Source: Symbiodinium natans
Taxonomy: Eukaryota; Sar; Dinophyceae; Suessiales; Symbiodiniaceae
Reading direction: 5' to 3'
Assembly: GCA_905221605.1 (NCBI GenBank)
Contig: CAJNDS010000214.1
Location: 1-57,500, forward strand
DNA length: 57,500 nt
The stretch's first letter is position 1. Each line of letters opens with the position of its first letter. Shown piece by piece: positions 22,628-34,945 of this stretch. The position numbers and the translations under genes were made by a program. Under the pieces are notes generated by a model that ran no database searches, had not been told where the DNA came from, and worked only from the letters and a program-made list of their open reading frames with translations.

Positions 22628-25600
22628 GGCTCTATGACATAATGAATGTGCCCAAGTTCGCTCGTGTACTACATGGCCTCTCGTGTGATGTCGGCTTCAA
22701 CTCGTGTGTTTGACGCCGCAACTTTAGGTCGACCTCCACGCCTTGCTTCGGCATCAACCGGTTTGGAGAATTCCAAGCGTCTCCGAGATTCCAACTGCCC
22801 CCACATCCTAAACCCTTAACCATAAACCATCATAAACCCCTTAAATCCACTCCCCGTGTTCTCCAAAAGGCGGCCCCGGGCCTGGCCCCTACAAATCGAT
22901 TTTTCCATCTCCGCTTTTGATCCGCTTTTGATCCGCTTGACGCGCTTTCTACGGCGAGTTGTCTTGCGCCACGTGTTGAAGGGAACAAACGGAGCAAAGG
23001 GAATGAGGGAAGAACGAGTTGAGATTCTTGACGCTGCGTTCTTCAACAAAGCTGGAAGTGCAAGAAGGCTCAGCATCGATTCCAACACCTAAGGGATGTT
23101 CCCCTAGGCGACTTCGACGGCCTCTAAGATGCCGTGGACCCTTCCGATTGCTTGTGCTGGGGAAGGGCCAAAACCCTGCATTCCCAACAGCGCGCGCCAT
23201 TCCGAAGCCGGTTGCACCTATGTGTTCTGAGGATGTGTTGTCTCTGTGAGAGCATCCTGGCAGCGTTTCATGTGACGTGCCGACCTACAGTACATCGGAG
23301 ACTTGGATTCCTGATGCAGCGTGAACGGACTACTTCTCCCAATTGTCGCGGTTGCACCTGGCATGCACGGTGCCTTCGCAAGAGTTGCTGCAGTGGCCAC
23401 CTCGCAGAAGGGAAGCATGTCCAGGATGTCCAGGGTATCATACTTCCGAAAGAAGACAGACACTGGCGAAAGTGGTCAGGTCCGACATGTCCTGTTTTGT
23501 CCAAGGCATGCTTCGCTGGTAGACCCTCTTGGATGCGCAACGGAGGGGAAGGCAGGTGCGGTCGCGGACGCGCTCGCGGACGCGCCGGCTCGGTGTCTGC
23601 ACGCGTCCTGTCCACTCGGTCATTGAGTCGCGCACTTACCGGCTTGCCGGCCCTGGCAACACAGAAGGAGATTCGTGATAGCACCCTGTCAGCATATCTA
23701 CGACAGGATCGCGAGGGCGCGAGGTTGCAAGGGTGCGACTTCGGACCTGGGTGCAGAGGGCCCACCTTGAAAGGTGTTGAAACGTCCCTGCTGAGCCAGG
23801 TGTTGGCAGTTCTTCTCCGCAACCATGTCGATTGCAGGGCGATCCTTCTCAGGGATGCACTCGTTTGCGTGGGCGATGTGTCTCATCATCGCTGCTGCAT
23901 CCTTTGCACAATGCCACTTGTAGCTTCCTTGCCTGCGTGTGCATTCCGATCGAAGCGATCCACGCCAGAACATGGTACGGCTGGCATGACAGCTCACAGT
24001 TTGTGTCGAGATCTGGACGTATGTACCACATGGCTTTGGCCCTGCAGTAGAACTGTGAGTCCGCTGTTGTGTGGGGGGTTGCCAGTTGAAATTGAGCAAC
24101 ACAAGAAGGAGCACCTTTCGAATTTCTGGGAGGCCCAGTACTTGCAGGCTGATGCAGAAGCCGCGGGCTGCTGCCGGGACTTGCAAGAGAACAGAAGAGA
24201 ACTCTTGAAAGCATGAAATCGTCAGACAGTTGTAGCGCTCGGCCTCTCACCATTTCTGTGGGGTCTTACCGCTGGTCCTTGCAGCTTGGCGAAGGTAGCA
24301 GCGGCAAGTGGCTGCAAGCGACCGGCGGCCGGGTGGCCGGGCTCTTTGACAGTCCTGGCGTGGCACCCAAAGGCGCAGACTTCCAGGCTCTGCGCGCGCA
24401 GCGAGGCGCGCGATGCATGGAGTTAGGAAAGCGAGGGGGCACGCAGGTGGGGATGCGGACTCGTTCAAAGACTTGTCGTTGCTTCGGTGCTGGTTGTGCT
24501 GCATTGACTTCTGACAGTGCTGTCACAAGCCAGCGGACTTGAAAATACTTGGCAGGTTGCAAAATGGCAAGCCCCCGTTATACGCTGTGCTGCTGCGAAT
24601 ACTGGGGCATCCAATCTCTCGTTTGGGGGGCTCCTTTGGGTGAGGTTTGGTCTTAAAGGGAGGGGACCAAGACGGACCCAGATTCCACGGTTGCAGAACG
24701 TGACGCCTCCTTGTCCTGCACCAGCGAGTCAAGGGAGCATCTCAGTGTCTGGGAGTTTTTACATTTATGGGCCAAGCATGATCCATCACATGTGAGAGGC
24801 TCTCTTGAGGAGCTTTCTGGAGCTTCAGAACACATGGCCGTTCTGGGCACCACTAGGGCGTGTGTTGGCAATGGGGCCGACATGGCCGACTGCTTACTGG
24901 TAAGAGTTCAGTAAGTGCTTGAGTGGGCCGGTGTGGTGGCCTTAGGACGTGACTCACCTAGAGGAGCGAATCAGCAACAGCCTCCTAAGCTTCCGCTTCC
25001 TGCACTCTCCATGCAGGTGCTTTTGCCTGAGAAGTGTTCGTGCTCGTTTGTATTGCGGTAGAACCCCGACAGCGAGCTGGAGCAGCCACTGAGGTCTAGA
25101 GTTTCCGAAGGAACTTGGATCAAAGGCCACCACATAATCAAAGTAGTCCAAGGAGTGTTTCTGCGGTCTAACAGCACCTACCTCTTCGGAAGCCTGCGAT
25201 GTTAATGTTGGGGAATTTGGAAATTTGACAGGGCGTCCAACTGAAAAAGCACAAGGGCAACAAGCATGTGCACCCAACATGCAATGAGCTCAACGTGCTC
25301 TCCAAGAGTCCATATGCTCCTCACCGAAACTTTCACTTGATCCGGGCACCGAAGTCCCACACTCATAGATGCACACATACCGCTTCGTCTAGCGTTGCGT
25401 GCATGTGGCCTTGACCCACGCAGTCACCGCCAGGTTTCGTTGTGATGTTCCTGACTGCGTGTCATCGCCTCAGGAGCCATGATGTACGTCCTCCCGAAAT
25501 TGCCTGTTTAATCACGGCTTTCCACTCCAACCAGGAACATGCCTTTGCTCGAACACTGCCTTCTCTTGCCATTACGACTTTCGCTCAAGCCAAATCCCTC

Positions 25601-26023
25601 CAGAAGGTGTCTGCCTCACACAGCACATACAGCAGCGCCAGTGGTGCCGGCAGGGCCAGCGGCTTCCGCCATGCGTGGCTGGCAGAATCTGTGCAGCAGC
25701 TTCTTGGTTAGGAGTGCTTTGCAAGATTTGCATGTCTCGGGCCTGAGACTTGGCATGTCGCAGCCGGAGCCAATGCTGGGCTTCAAAGGTTTTCTGAGCC
25801 TGAGTGGTTGGATCAGATGCGAGCCACACACAGAAGAGAAGCGTCCAAGGGTGCAATGCTTGAACGTGTTCCTATGACCAGAGCTTTCACCTTCTGCTCA
25901 ACGAGCCGGACTCTTCTTGTGCTGACAGTGAGCATCTAGGGCTCAGGCACTCGCGTTCCATTTCCACTGTTCCATTGTTTCAGAGCGCTTCCATGTGAGC
26001 AGCCATTGAGCATGGCAAGAGGT
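22628..26023. other. Gene-poor stretch with long but unrecognised open frames
   Basis: Degenerate CCTAAACCC-like bases are at 22802-22849. A 360-codon plus-strand frame (23134-24216) and minus-strand frames at 23268-23822 and 23698-24186 overlap each other. The plus frame is Cys/Arg-rich without a domain pattern. The minus frame has a more ordinary part (HIAHANECIPEKDRPAIDMV) that might be an exon. I cannot choose between them, so no gene is called. The remainder to 26023 shows nothing supportable. Confidence 0.35.
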
Positions 26024-26376
26024 GGAGAAGTGAATTATTTCCCGAATTCCCGAATGTGGGCCCCTTTACAGCTCTGCTCAGCTGCCTCTTTCTCTCTTGC
26101 TCTTAACAGAGCCATAGTGGCGATAATTGTTATGACGGTCTATAAGTTGAAAGTTTGTTGCTGACAGGACTTGTCAGTCACATTCTTTGAGTCAAGCAAC
26201 ATAGGAAGCGCACCGTTCGCTGTGGTACCGTCTGGCACGCGCCGGGGCAGTCAGCATTTTTTGCCCACAGGGTGCGCCATTCTAAGCCCAAACATGTTCA
26301 CGCGCCTTTCAGATGTTCTGCCCATTAAGCGGTTGCTGCTCTTAGAGACTGATGTTCCCGTGTCCCGAAGCTCACG
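26024..26376 (+). repeat. Dispersed repeat, intact copy of the element A target
   Basis: Inverted counterpart of 9617-9825, with extra bases (for example a CTCTTTCTCTCTTGCTC insertion) absent from the other copy. It continues past the position at which element A interrupts the first copy (AGCTCACGTCGG), so it approximates the empty site. Confidence 0.8.
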
Positions 26377-27216
26377 TCGGCACATGTGGAAAGAGATGAT
26401 GTGGCAACTGACCTTGGGACCAGCATTGAGTTGCTTCTTGCAGCTTTCAGTTTTCGGGACAATGCCAGCGAAGCCCATGAATCACATGAAGCAAAAAGCA
26501 TGGTTAAACTGGAGTGCCCCTCAGGCCCGGAACGTGCATGTTGATGTGCCTCTCACACAGGCTCGCTGTCTCAAAGAGTCATAGAGAATGGGCCGGAAGG
26601 GGGGGTAGGTTCCGGGGTTTGAGGCTTGTGATTCACCTAAAGTTGCTACGGCCTTGTGTGAAGTTCTGAAACTCCACATGTGTCGCTTATCCGCTACCTT
26701 GCCCTGGTGTTCGGAAGTGACCGAAAAAGCCAACTTTTCTGGCTTGATGTGGGGTCTGCACATTTGTCGTTTTGTTGCCGCGGTCTGATCCGGCCTTTGG
26801 CTTTTCAGAACCAGACCTTCTCCAGGCAAAGTCGCGGGCAAGCTTTCACGTGGCTCCGTCCTGTCCCTCCTGTGGCATCTGCCGGCATCTCCCGAGCCGC
26901 AGCCATGGCAAGCTCTTGGAACCGGCGAAGTCTGAAAGTCAGCTAAGTACAACCGGGCAGAGTTGTGCGATTATTTTTACAGCTTTTCTTCTGAACCTGA
27001 GATCAGAAGCTGCTTGTTTGGCAAAAGCATGTCTGCACCAAGCATCCTCTTCACCGGCATGAGCGCTCTCATGAGGCCCGGCACCTTTGTCCAACGCAGT
27101 GGCGTGCATCGTTGTGGGCTGTGAATGCTTGACGTTCCTGCTCCAGCACTCCGTGCCGCAGTGCCGCAAGTGAAGGCTTGGAGCCATGGCGCCGACGACG
27201 ATGCTTGTAGCTGTGT

Positions 27217-27519
27217 TCAACGACCCTTAGCCTTTGGCTTGACCCCTACTAGTAGCAATCCTGAGACGGGCAAGCTGCAGGGCCCGTCCCTCCCTGTTCC
27301 TGCATCGCGCCCGAAAGGTTCAAAATATCGCCTGCGACGAGCCGACTCAGTCGTGACGTGTTGCCGAACGCGCTGCCGCATCAGCTTCTTGGTCCGAGTC
27401 CAGTCCTCGAAGCTGAAATCCTCAGCTGGCCGAGCCGAGGGATTTCCGCCATAGCAGCCCAGTGCAGCTCCGGAGCTGAAGATGACGAGATGGTCCGAGA
27501 TCGCCTGTAACTCTGGCAT
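27217..27519 (-). CDS. Unrecognised open frame
   Basis: 100 codons from an ATG at 27519. The first 80 residues read like ordinary protein (SDHLVIFSSGAALGCYGG, FSFEDWTRTKKLMRQRV) with high GC at third positions. The last 20 are less convincing, and a splice donor may precede them. An overlapping minus frame (27422-27673) also looks protein-like upstream, so two exons of one gene are possible. No family recognised. Confidence 0.3.
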   Translation of the reverse strand: MPELQAISDHLVIFSSGAALGCYGGNPSARPAEDFSFEDWTRTKKLMRQRVRQHVTTESARRRRYFEPFGRDAGTGRDGPCSLPVSGLLLVGVKPKAKGR

Positions 27520-27830
27520 CGCCTGAGACGGCCAACTGCGCGCAAATAGTTTTTAGATCCGCCCTGCCAGGCCAATCCTTTGCCAATCCTTCATAAGATC
27601 CTCTAAACCTCTCACGGTCTCTAACGGAATGGCCCCCCACTCTGATTCCGCGAGGGTAGACGCTGGTCGACACCTGACCCTTTCCGAGCTACGGCTCTGG
27701 TCTGAGGAGCTGCTTACGCCGACCATCCCATCCTCCTGTCCCTAGCCAGCTTCCAGCCCAGCACACTTCTTGTCTTGTCTGTCTTGCTGTAGCAAACACG
27801 TTTCGTGATTCTTTTCGAGCTTCTTTCAGC

Positions 27831-28190
27831 TTGACTCCCGATTGCTTCGGGGTCCAGGGGGGCGCACGCGTCGCCCTCAGCGGATGGAGTGCATCGGTCG
27901 AGTCCATCAGCGCGCTGCCAATGCAAGGGCGTCACCTAAAACATCCTCCCGCGTTGCTGAGATCACTGGTGCGTGGGACAAGGAGGCGAGCCGCCGTGGC
28001 CGCGGCACGGGAGGGCGAGGATGCAGCCGCCTTGAGGGCGATCATGTTCCAGGAGCTCTCGGTGCTGCCCAATGCCACCGGGCCGAGCTCCAGGCCAGCG
28101 CGCGTGCTGAGCCCTGCGTGCGGCTCCTGTTGTGCTGGCGTCGCTGGCCGTGTGAGCTTTTGGCAGGATTTTTTCAGATCTCCGGCCTGA
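27831..28190 (+). CDS. Unrecognised Ala/Arg-rich open frame
   Basis: A 119-codon frame starting at a non-ATG codon. Its central part (EDAAALRAIMFQELSVLP) is helical and exon-like; the ends are not. It may be one exon of an unknown gene or a chance frame in GC-rich DNA. Confidence 0.2.
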   Translation: MTPDCFGVQGGARVALSGWSASVESISALPMQGRHLKHPPALLRSLVRGTRRRAAVAAAREGEDAAALRAIMFQELSVLPNATGPSSRPARVLSPACGSCCAGVAGRVSFWQDFFRSPA

Positions 28191-28278
28191 TAGCCATGTA
28201 GCCTGAAAGGGGCAGTCGGGGCCCGCAAGCCCCTCTTGTAGCACGCCCCACGATTTCGCCTTAGCAGCCGCCGGCGTC

Positions 28279-28366
28279 ATGCTTAATTCCGCATGTCATC
28301 GCGTCCGGACTGCGGTGTTTGCTTGGGCTGTTTTGTTGGTGCTTTGCGCCGCCCTCAGCCGCAGTG
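28279..28366 (+). CDS. Candidate first exon encoding a signal peptide
   Basis: ATG at 28279 opens 29 codons with a basic start (HRVR) and a strongly hydrophobic core (AVFAWAVLLVLCAAL), then Ser/Arg. The frame ends one base before a GTAAGC donor at 28367. This fits the first exon of a secreted or plastid-directed protein. Further exons could not be identified, so the product is unknown. Confidence 0.35.
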
Positions 28367-31300
28367 GTAAGCATGTGGAGCGCCTTCTTCAGTTATCTTG
28401 ATGTCGACAGGAGCATGCAAGCTTCTCACTTGTTTGTCATGCACAAGAACTGATGCTTCACATTTTTGGACGGTAGTCTCGCTCAAAAGAGGCATGTAGC
28501 CAAACTCAAGCAGGCACCAAGATCTTGACAAGTCAACTAGACGGGCTCCGATACAAGACGCAGCTCTCCATCGCCGCCTTCGTGCTTGTTCTTCAGCTTT
28601 CAGTGAGTTCGTGATGCAATGGCATGTAGGGCGCACACTGAAGCCAGAAGCTAGAGAAACTACATTTGGGCGCGTGCCTATGTGAAGGGCATGACTCTTG
28701 GGGGAACACGCAGTCGCACACCCACGTGGCCCCACACCCTGCCAAAACTAAAAGCAATCGTCTCCTTGCCAAAGCATGCCGGATGAAGCCCGAAGGGGTC
28801 ACTCGCATTGATGTCTGAGCTTAGGCCTCAGCACTTCGAATCGTAGAGGCGATGCGCCATGTGCAGCCTGCTTACGTGCTACGTGCGATAGTACGTTGGC
28901 TTCGGCCAAAGAGCTTGGGAGGGCGGGGCACAAAGCGCTTGAACAGAAGCTGCTTTCGGCACCATGTTGTCGGTTTTTGCTTGCAGCTTGTTGCCTGCGG
29001 CAATCCGAAGAGGCTCCTTCCGATCAGCATATGTAAAGTTTTGCTACCCTCTGAGTGCTGCACTGCGGCTGCAGGAATTCTGCAGGTCTCTGAGGGGATC
29101 AAAGGCATAAACTCTTCCCTGGCCCGGCCTCTGGCCCGGCCTTTCGTGTCAGGCGCATCCAAACGTGCCAGCTTGCCATTCGCCTCATTCGCCTCGTGCC
29201 AGCTGTGGGACGCAGAAAGGCGACGAGTCCACAAGAACTGGCGAGCACGACGCTGCTTCAGGTCTTGGGTCAGGAAATCTGTGTCACACCAGGCGGTCCA
29301 AAATCTGCACCCTTTTGCGACCATGGTCCAACCGTCGCTGCATACAAGCACAGATAATCATTGCCCTGCAGGGAAGCTCGTGACAATTCTGAGGGGCCAA
29401 CAGACTATACATTGCAAAAGACTGGCTGGGTACATCAACGCATCATTCGCTAGACGTCGCAAATTGCGAAGGAGGAGCAACCTGCTATTGAGAAGGTGGG
29501 AGTTACCCATCCGGAGTCTACATAGCCTACATGCCCCCTACACTCCCACTTTGCCGCGAGCACGGCATGCTGCCTCGTGGCGGTGCTCTTGGCCGACTTC
29601 TACACGTGCCTGCGGTTCTTGTAGTGTGCAAACTGTTGGCTTCAACTGCTTCCGGATGATTAGGAGAGAAACCGGTTGCGCGGAATCTGTTGGGAGCTTC
29701 CTAGCTTTGCTGTGCGGTTGAGCGTTAGAAAATGTATAAGGTAATCTCGCCTCTTCGCAGCTCGAAATGCCCATGGCTCTGTTGAGAGCTTGCAGCCAAG
29801 AATCATCGACACAGCTCCAAGCGGTGCGCAAAGCAGTGCAAAGAATCCGAGGCAGCATCGTGAGGTATTGCCCATCAAAGTAGATAGCCCAAGGCTCCCA
29901 ACTGCTCCTGGCAACCCGAGAACACGGGACCCCCAGCTTTCCAGCTGTGCTTGGGCTTATGATGTGAAAGCCGTGAGTGTTCAAACGATTCTCCTGCAGC
30001 GTCGACAGATGCGGCTGCGCAGTCGGCGCATTCTGCACTGTCCGCTGTTCCGGCTCGGCTGAAGCGTTCGCGGCCAAGAGGACTTGGTCTCTGCTTCTCC
30101 GGCTGCCCGGGCTCACTTGCTTTTGGCTGCAGAATGCAGTCCAGAATGCAGTCCAGAATGCAGTCCAGAATGCAGTGCAGAATGCTGGAGATGCTGATAG
30201 TGCCGCGGCATGCCGCCGCGATTTGGCAGTGTGTCCATGGATGTGGCCAAGGTTCCCCGGCGAAGCCTCGACGGTATCTCTTCCAGGGCGCCGTGCGGCG
30301 AGGCTTGCAGTGTGGCGCCGCTTCTAGGTGAGACGCATTTTGGCTTTGCGCAAGTAGGTCAGCTCGGCCAACAATGGGGATGAAGAAGTGTTTGATTGCG
30401 CGTTGAAGCGCGTGGTCTGTGAATTTTCACCCGTTCAAAACCATGAGCCTCATCAGCCCATGAGCGTGAAGTCTCGTGTTCTGCGCCTTCGGCGCGCTCT
30501 TTTGTCTTGCGTTGCGGCAGCGAGCCGTGCAACGCCACCCCAGAACGGAGGGCGAATCCAAAACAAGCAAAGTCAACAAAGGCGCCTCAGAAAGTTTTGC
30601 CCGGGGAAAACAGTGATCGTGTGATTTCAAGTGACTTTTTTTGGCCCTTGAGAGCAACGAGAAGCCGACACTGAGAGGGCACCCCGCGGGCCCGATGCGA
30701 CGGTGACGTTGAGTTCATTGCACCTGCACCTAAATGCGAAGGCCGGCAGATGCGGTAAGATAGACGTTTAGAGGAGGAGCCGTGATTTCTGGATTTTCTG
30801 GGTTTACGAGTGCCGTCCATTACGCCGCAACCAGCTGTAGGAGGCACGAATGCACGCAAGTCCGAACGTCTTGCACTACGCACGGTTCCGAAAAGGCGGC
30901 ATCGCGCAACGTCATGCGTGCCATGCACGAGTCTCTGTTTCCCTCCCCGAATCGTGCATAGGCCTGAACAGGATGTCCGCACACCGCAGGCGGTATGACG
31001 CAGGCGACTGTGAGCCCATTGAGCTATTGGCAGACTTGCCCTGCAACATCCTGCAACAGTTTGGACCTCCGAAACCCTAAGCTCTCCCTAAGGGAACTTA
31101 AGAGCTTGAGCGAGCCTCCGGGGAGCCTTGCAGGGGTGCTTTCCAGGCTTCCCATGGCTGCCCTGAATCGAAGGGGCTTGGCATGAGTGTGGTGTCTGTG
31201 CGCAAGGGTTTATCGGCCGGTGAAATAGACTTGAAGACTTGGCAAGGGGCCTGCGAAGCAATATCTGGATGGTTGAGGGCCCGCGGAGCAGAACGAGTTG

Positions 31301-32900
31301 TTTTCTGGACTGTGATGTGGAGCACCTGTGTTCTGCCTGGACGGCCGCTTGCTCAGGGGTCAGCGCCACTGCGTGTGCGCAAGGACCATCATCCTGTCGA
31401 GGGGTGCGAACCCTAAGTTGGTCAGCACCGCTGTCTAAGCAGACCCACCGCGCATGAACAGGAATAATGGCAGCTGATCCGCGATCATGATGCCTCATGA
31501 GCTCCCACGGAGCTACAGTGACCTTTTTCTTTGGCACTGCATGTTGTCCATCCCACATGGCATGGCGCAGAGTCTGAGTCCCAAACACCATGGGCAAGAT
31601 CCGGCGGGGACGCACAAGAGCGCAAGCGGCCGCAGCCGCAGCAAGCTGAAGCTGGTTCTTCCGGTGCCTGCCAGCAGACAAGGGCGATCGTCCTGCAGCT
31701 TCTGGGATGTTCAGCCTTGCTTGAGGAGCCGAATAGATTGGCGACTTGGACGTAAAGTGCAGCAAAGCCAGAAGCCAGCTGATGCACGAGAACGCACAAG
31801 AACTCTCGCTTCGCACTGTTGGAAAGCGTGTTGATTTGGATGCTCGTAAGTTAGTTTGGTGCAGCATTTTGACGTAGGTGCTGGCACAGCGGTGTGAGTC
31901 GGAGGGCTGCTGTTGTGGCTTGCATGTTTCACTCATGTTTCCATTCATACAGCAAGTCTATAATAATGACGCAGGCACACACACACAGACACACACGGAC
32001 ACACACGCACACTTAACTAGGCTCTCCCCTCCTCTGCGTCGCAATCGCAGGGCTTGTCTGAAGTTGGGAGTGTTGAGGGCAACACTCAAGCAGAGGAGTG
32101 AGGTGTCAAGGCAGGGGTAGGCAAGCACACAGTTAAGTTATGTTAAGTTGCGAGTCGTGTGCCTGTGAAAACTTTTATGCTGAACAGTTTCTTGGGCATC
32201 GGTGGAATTGAGGCTCTGGCCACCAGATATTAAGGCTGAAGGGGCATGAGAAGCACGGCCTCGGTTGCGATGAGGCCCATGTGGTGGTATACTATGCGAT
32301 ACATACAAGTGGCCCATTGTGAGACTTGGTTTGCGCAATGCAAGGCGTAATTTGTCCCTGCATTGTGACACACATATTCACGCACAAAAGCACTGCAAAT
32401 GTGCTGTTCGTATGAATCCAGCTGGTTAAGCCCCGCAGTTGTACTTCTGTTTGGACATTTCGGTTGTTTATTCTTGCAGCATGAGGCACCGCAAACTCAT
32501 TGTTCCACTTGGGACCTCAGCATGAAGAACGTTCGATATTTCACGTCCTAGTTCCGGGACGGCCTAGGATAAAACATGCACGGCCAAAGCAGTTTTGGAT
32601 CCTCACTGTTTAGGTTTGTCTGGTAGACTGCCAGTGCAGTGTTGGGAATGCTCTGTTGGGAATGCGCTCCGCTCGCTGGGCCAACTTTATGTGGCTGTTG
32701 CGGTTTCCTTCATCTTTGTTTTTCGCATTTTTACGCACAAGTTGGAAGCACTAAAGTTGCACGGCCAAGTGGATAGGAAGACTGTGGGATGCAGTCGGAG
32801 TGGAGTGCAGCATTGTTGCGTCTTGGAGCAGCAGCACATAAGAAGAGACCACGTCAGCACAACAGCTTCCAGCTTGGCCAATGCTCCGCGATGCTCTGCG
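28367..32900. other. Repeat-poor stretch without recognised genes
   Basis: Open frames of 289 codons (plus, 28852-29721) and 286 codons (minus, 31088-31948) carry no recognised domain and are not called. A 12-bp tandem repeat (CAGAATGCAGTC, about 4.5 copies) is at 30128-30188. A (CA)n-type tract is at 31975-32012. Otherwise nothing is supported. Confidence 0.35.
30128..30188 (+). repeat. 12-bp tandem repeat
   Basis: CAGAATGCAGTC repeats about 4.5 times. One frame reads it as QNAV repeats, but the frame is not otherwise gene-like. Confidence 0.9.
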
Positions 32901-34330
32901 ATGCTGTGCGGCTTGCGGCCGGGTAGGAAAGCTGCATTTGGACTTGGGCTCTTGGTGCTCTTGGTGCTCTTGGTGCTTGGTACCCTTGCAATATGGAGAG
33001 AGAGGTGCAACGACGGCAACACTTGCAATTGGCAGCAGCCAATCTCTACAGTTTTGTGGCCACAGTTGTCGACGATGTTCCATTACCAAGCGCTGAGCTA
33101 CGAAGAGTTTTTGGAGCTGCAGTCGGGCCCTGGCTGGGCAGACTACTTCCGCACAAAGGAATATGCTAAAGGAATAAACGCGAGCGGCAGCCAGCTGGAT
33201 GTTGCGAAAAGAAACTTTCGGCATCGGAATAGCACGAATAGTGGAGTGCACGATGAGAGCGCTTTGCGGTACATGCCCCTACTGCTCAAGCTTCGCAACA
33301 CGAGCCTCGAGGACCGGATCGGCAAGTACCATCAGAGGGAATATTGCGTGCCTGGCTACTATTCCTACAAAAGCCGGTCTGCAGAGGTTTTGCATCAATC
33401 AAGCGGGGAGCCTGGATGGCGCGTGTGCAGGAAGTCTTTCTTGACCAGCGTGGCTGAGGTCGCTGCGGGGCAGGAGCGGTACCTGGCGGATTGGTTTCTT
33501 GGTGCTCATGAGTACAGTGTCTCCCTTTCTGGGGTAGCCACCACCTAAAGCCTATTGCTAAATTAGCCTGTAGGATTGACTTTCACACTGCAATGGGCGT
33601 GGACCATTTCGTGATCATGAACCGGCACAACAGCTCCTCGTTGGATGCAACTTTGGCGCCACATGTTCAGGCTGGCATTGTGGAGTTGGAGCGATATCCC
33701 TTTCCTGAAGGGTCGGCGTTTGCCAGGATCGCGAAGCAAGAGCAACTGTCCCTGATTTAACGAACACTGGCTCGATGCCGAAAGGATTGTTCATTTACAA
33801 CTTGCGCTTTTTGTGTCAAAGGCAAGTAAAACATCCTGTTTTTTGGAGCACACTGACAGTCAGGTATGACCTGTGGAAGAAAGCGGTGGTGTTGAGGAAC
33901 AGCACTCCCAGCTTCTGGCTACTGTTTTCAGACATCGACGAGTTTCTTGTGCCCCCCAGGTCAAAGAAGAATCTTGTTGAGTTCTTGCTTCCCTATACCC
34001 ACTGGCGGCCCAACTCCGGATGGTGGCGAAGCTTGAAGCAGATCCAGTGCTTTCAGAAGATGTATGGAGCAGGATCCTGGTCACATGCCTCTTCATCCTC
34101 ATCCTTTTCTTGTTTTGGGGCGCAATTTTTTGTTTCGGCTTTTGTCCACCATGCGGCAGTCCGAGGTACCATCGACCGCCTGCAGGCATGCCGCACATCC
34201 AGGCCTACAAGGAACGCTCGGCTCTGCTGAACTTCAACGGCAAGAGCATCGCCCTGGCGGATGCGGTCGACGCTGAGAGTCATATGATTAACTTCCCGCA
34301 TCGCTGGCCTTTGAAGGCACCAGCTTCATG
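32901..34330 (+). CDS. Candidate GT92-like (DUF23) membrane glycosyltransferase gene, with introns
   Basis: ATG at 32901 starts a short basic tail and a leucine-rich anchor (FGLGLLVLLVLLVLGTLAIW), then a luminal region with N-glycosylation sequons, as in type II Golgi glycosyltransferases. Exon 1 ends at 33493. A GT-AG intron of 80 nt (33494-33573) joins it in frame to IDFHTAMGVDHFVIMNRHN, the typical start of the GT92 catalytic fold. WLLFSDIDEFLVPP (about 33923-33964) carries the metal-binding D-x-D, and FNGKSIALADAV with SHMINFPHRWPL (about 34230-34315) fits the family's C-terminal part. Junctions between 33740 and 34200 are unclear. A base that breaks the frame after QEQLSLI (about 33757) may be an intron boundary, an error or damage. 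Family assignment is from motif pattern. A final exon could lie at about 34461-34571. Confidence 0.6.
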
Positions 34331-34639
34331 TTCTCGCAAGCCTGCCTAATATTGCTCAAGCCCCTAAGGCTACATGCCGCAAACCTGAAAAGCCCTAAAA
34401 GCCCTAAACCCTCAAGCAACCTTTCTGTTTCCGAGCAACCTCTGCAGCGTTCTTTTGTCGCAGGCCGAGTTCTTGAGGGACACAGCCGTGTGGTTGCTGG
34501 ACATGGGCGTCTACACCATCTGGTTTGATCTCTTGAGCAAGAATCTGGGCCCAACAGTGGTTGAAGGCTGATATGATCGTGCTTCGAGGTACAGCGTTCA
34601 GGTACTGAGGTTTTTGTGGCGGACAACAACCTGGGGGTT

Positions 34640-34860
34640 GGGGTTGGTACTGTCCTAAGTTGAAATGGGGCTTTCCAACAATAGGGGTACCCTTTTTGGG
34701 GGTTCCCTTAAAAGGGTTATCTCGCATTTTGGGATATATACGGGGTACCCCGATTTTCGTAAACTCCCAATGGTTCAGACATTTTCTCCTCAAGATTTGA
34801 CATGAAGCCTCGAAAGCTGACCACCTTCCTGATTTCGGGCTTCCGCGGAGTATTCCCTTA
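34640..34860 (+). repeat. GGGTACCCC-type dispersed repeat, copy 1
   Basis: Contains palindromic GGGGTACCC words and GGGTACCCCGATTTTCG, also found at 49215-49420 with similar surroundings (TATATAC before, AAACTCCC or AAACCCCT after). No coding content. Confidence 0.65.
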
Positions 34861-34895
34861 CCCACACCCCAAGTAGACCATCAACCACATCAACT

Positions 34896-34945
34896 CCTAA
34901 CCCTAAACCCTATAAACCCTAAACCCTAAACCCTAAATCCCCCCC
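34896..34945 (-). repeat. Interstitial telomere-like repeat (CCCTAAA)n
   Basis: About six units of CCCTAAA with small variants on the plus strand; TTTAGGG is the telomere unit of many plants and dinoflagellates. Degenerate units also occur at 34380-34412. The orientation is opposite to the arrays at 47.8-50.1 kb. Confidence 0.85.

Noticed and set aside
23134-24216. 360-codon plus-strand frame
   Set aside because: Cys/Arg-rich composition without domain pattern and overlapped by equally plausible minus-strand frames; described as a region, not as a gene.
26171-26584. 137-codon plus-strand frame
   Set aside because: It starts inside a dispersed repeat and its frame is not preserved in the other copy at 9.6-9.8 kb.
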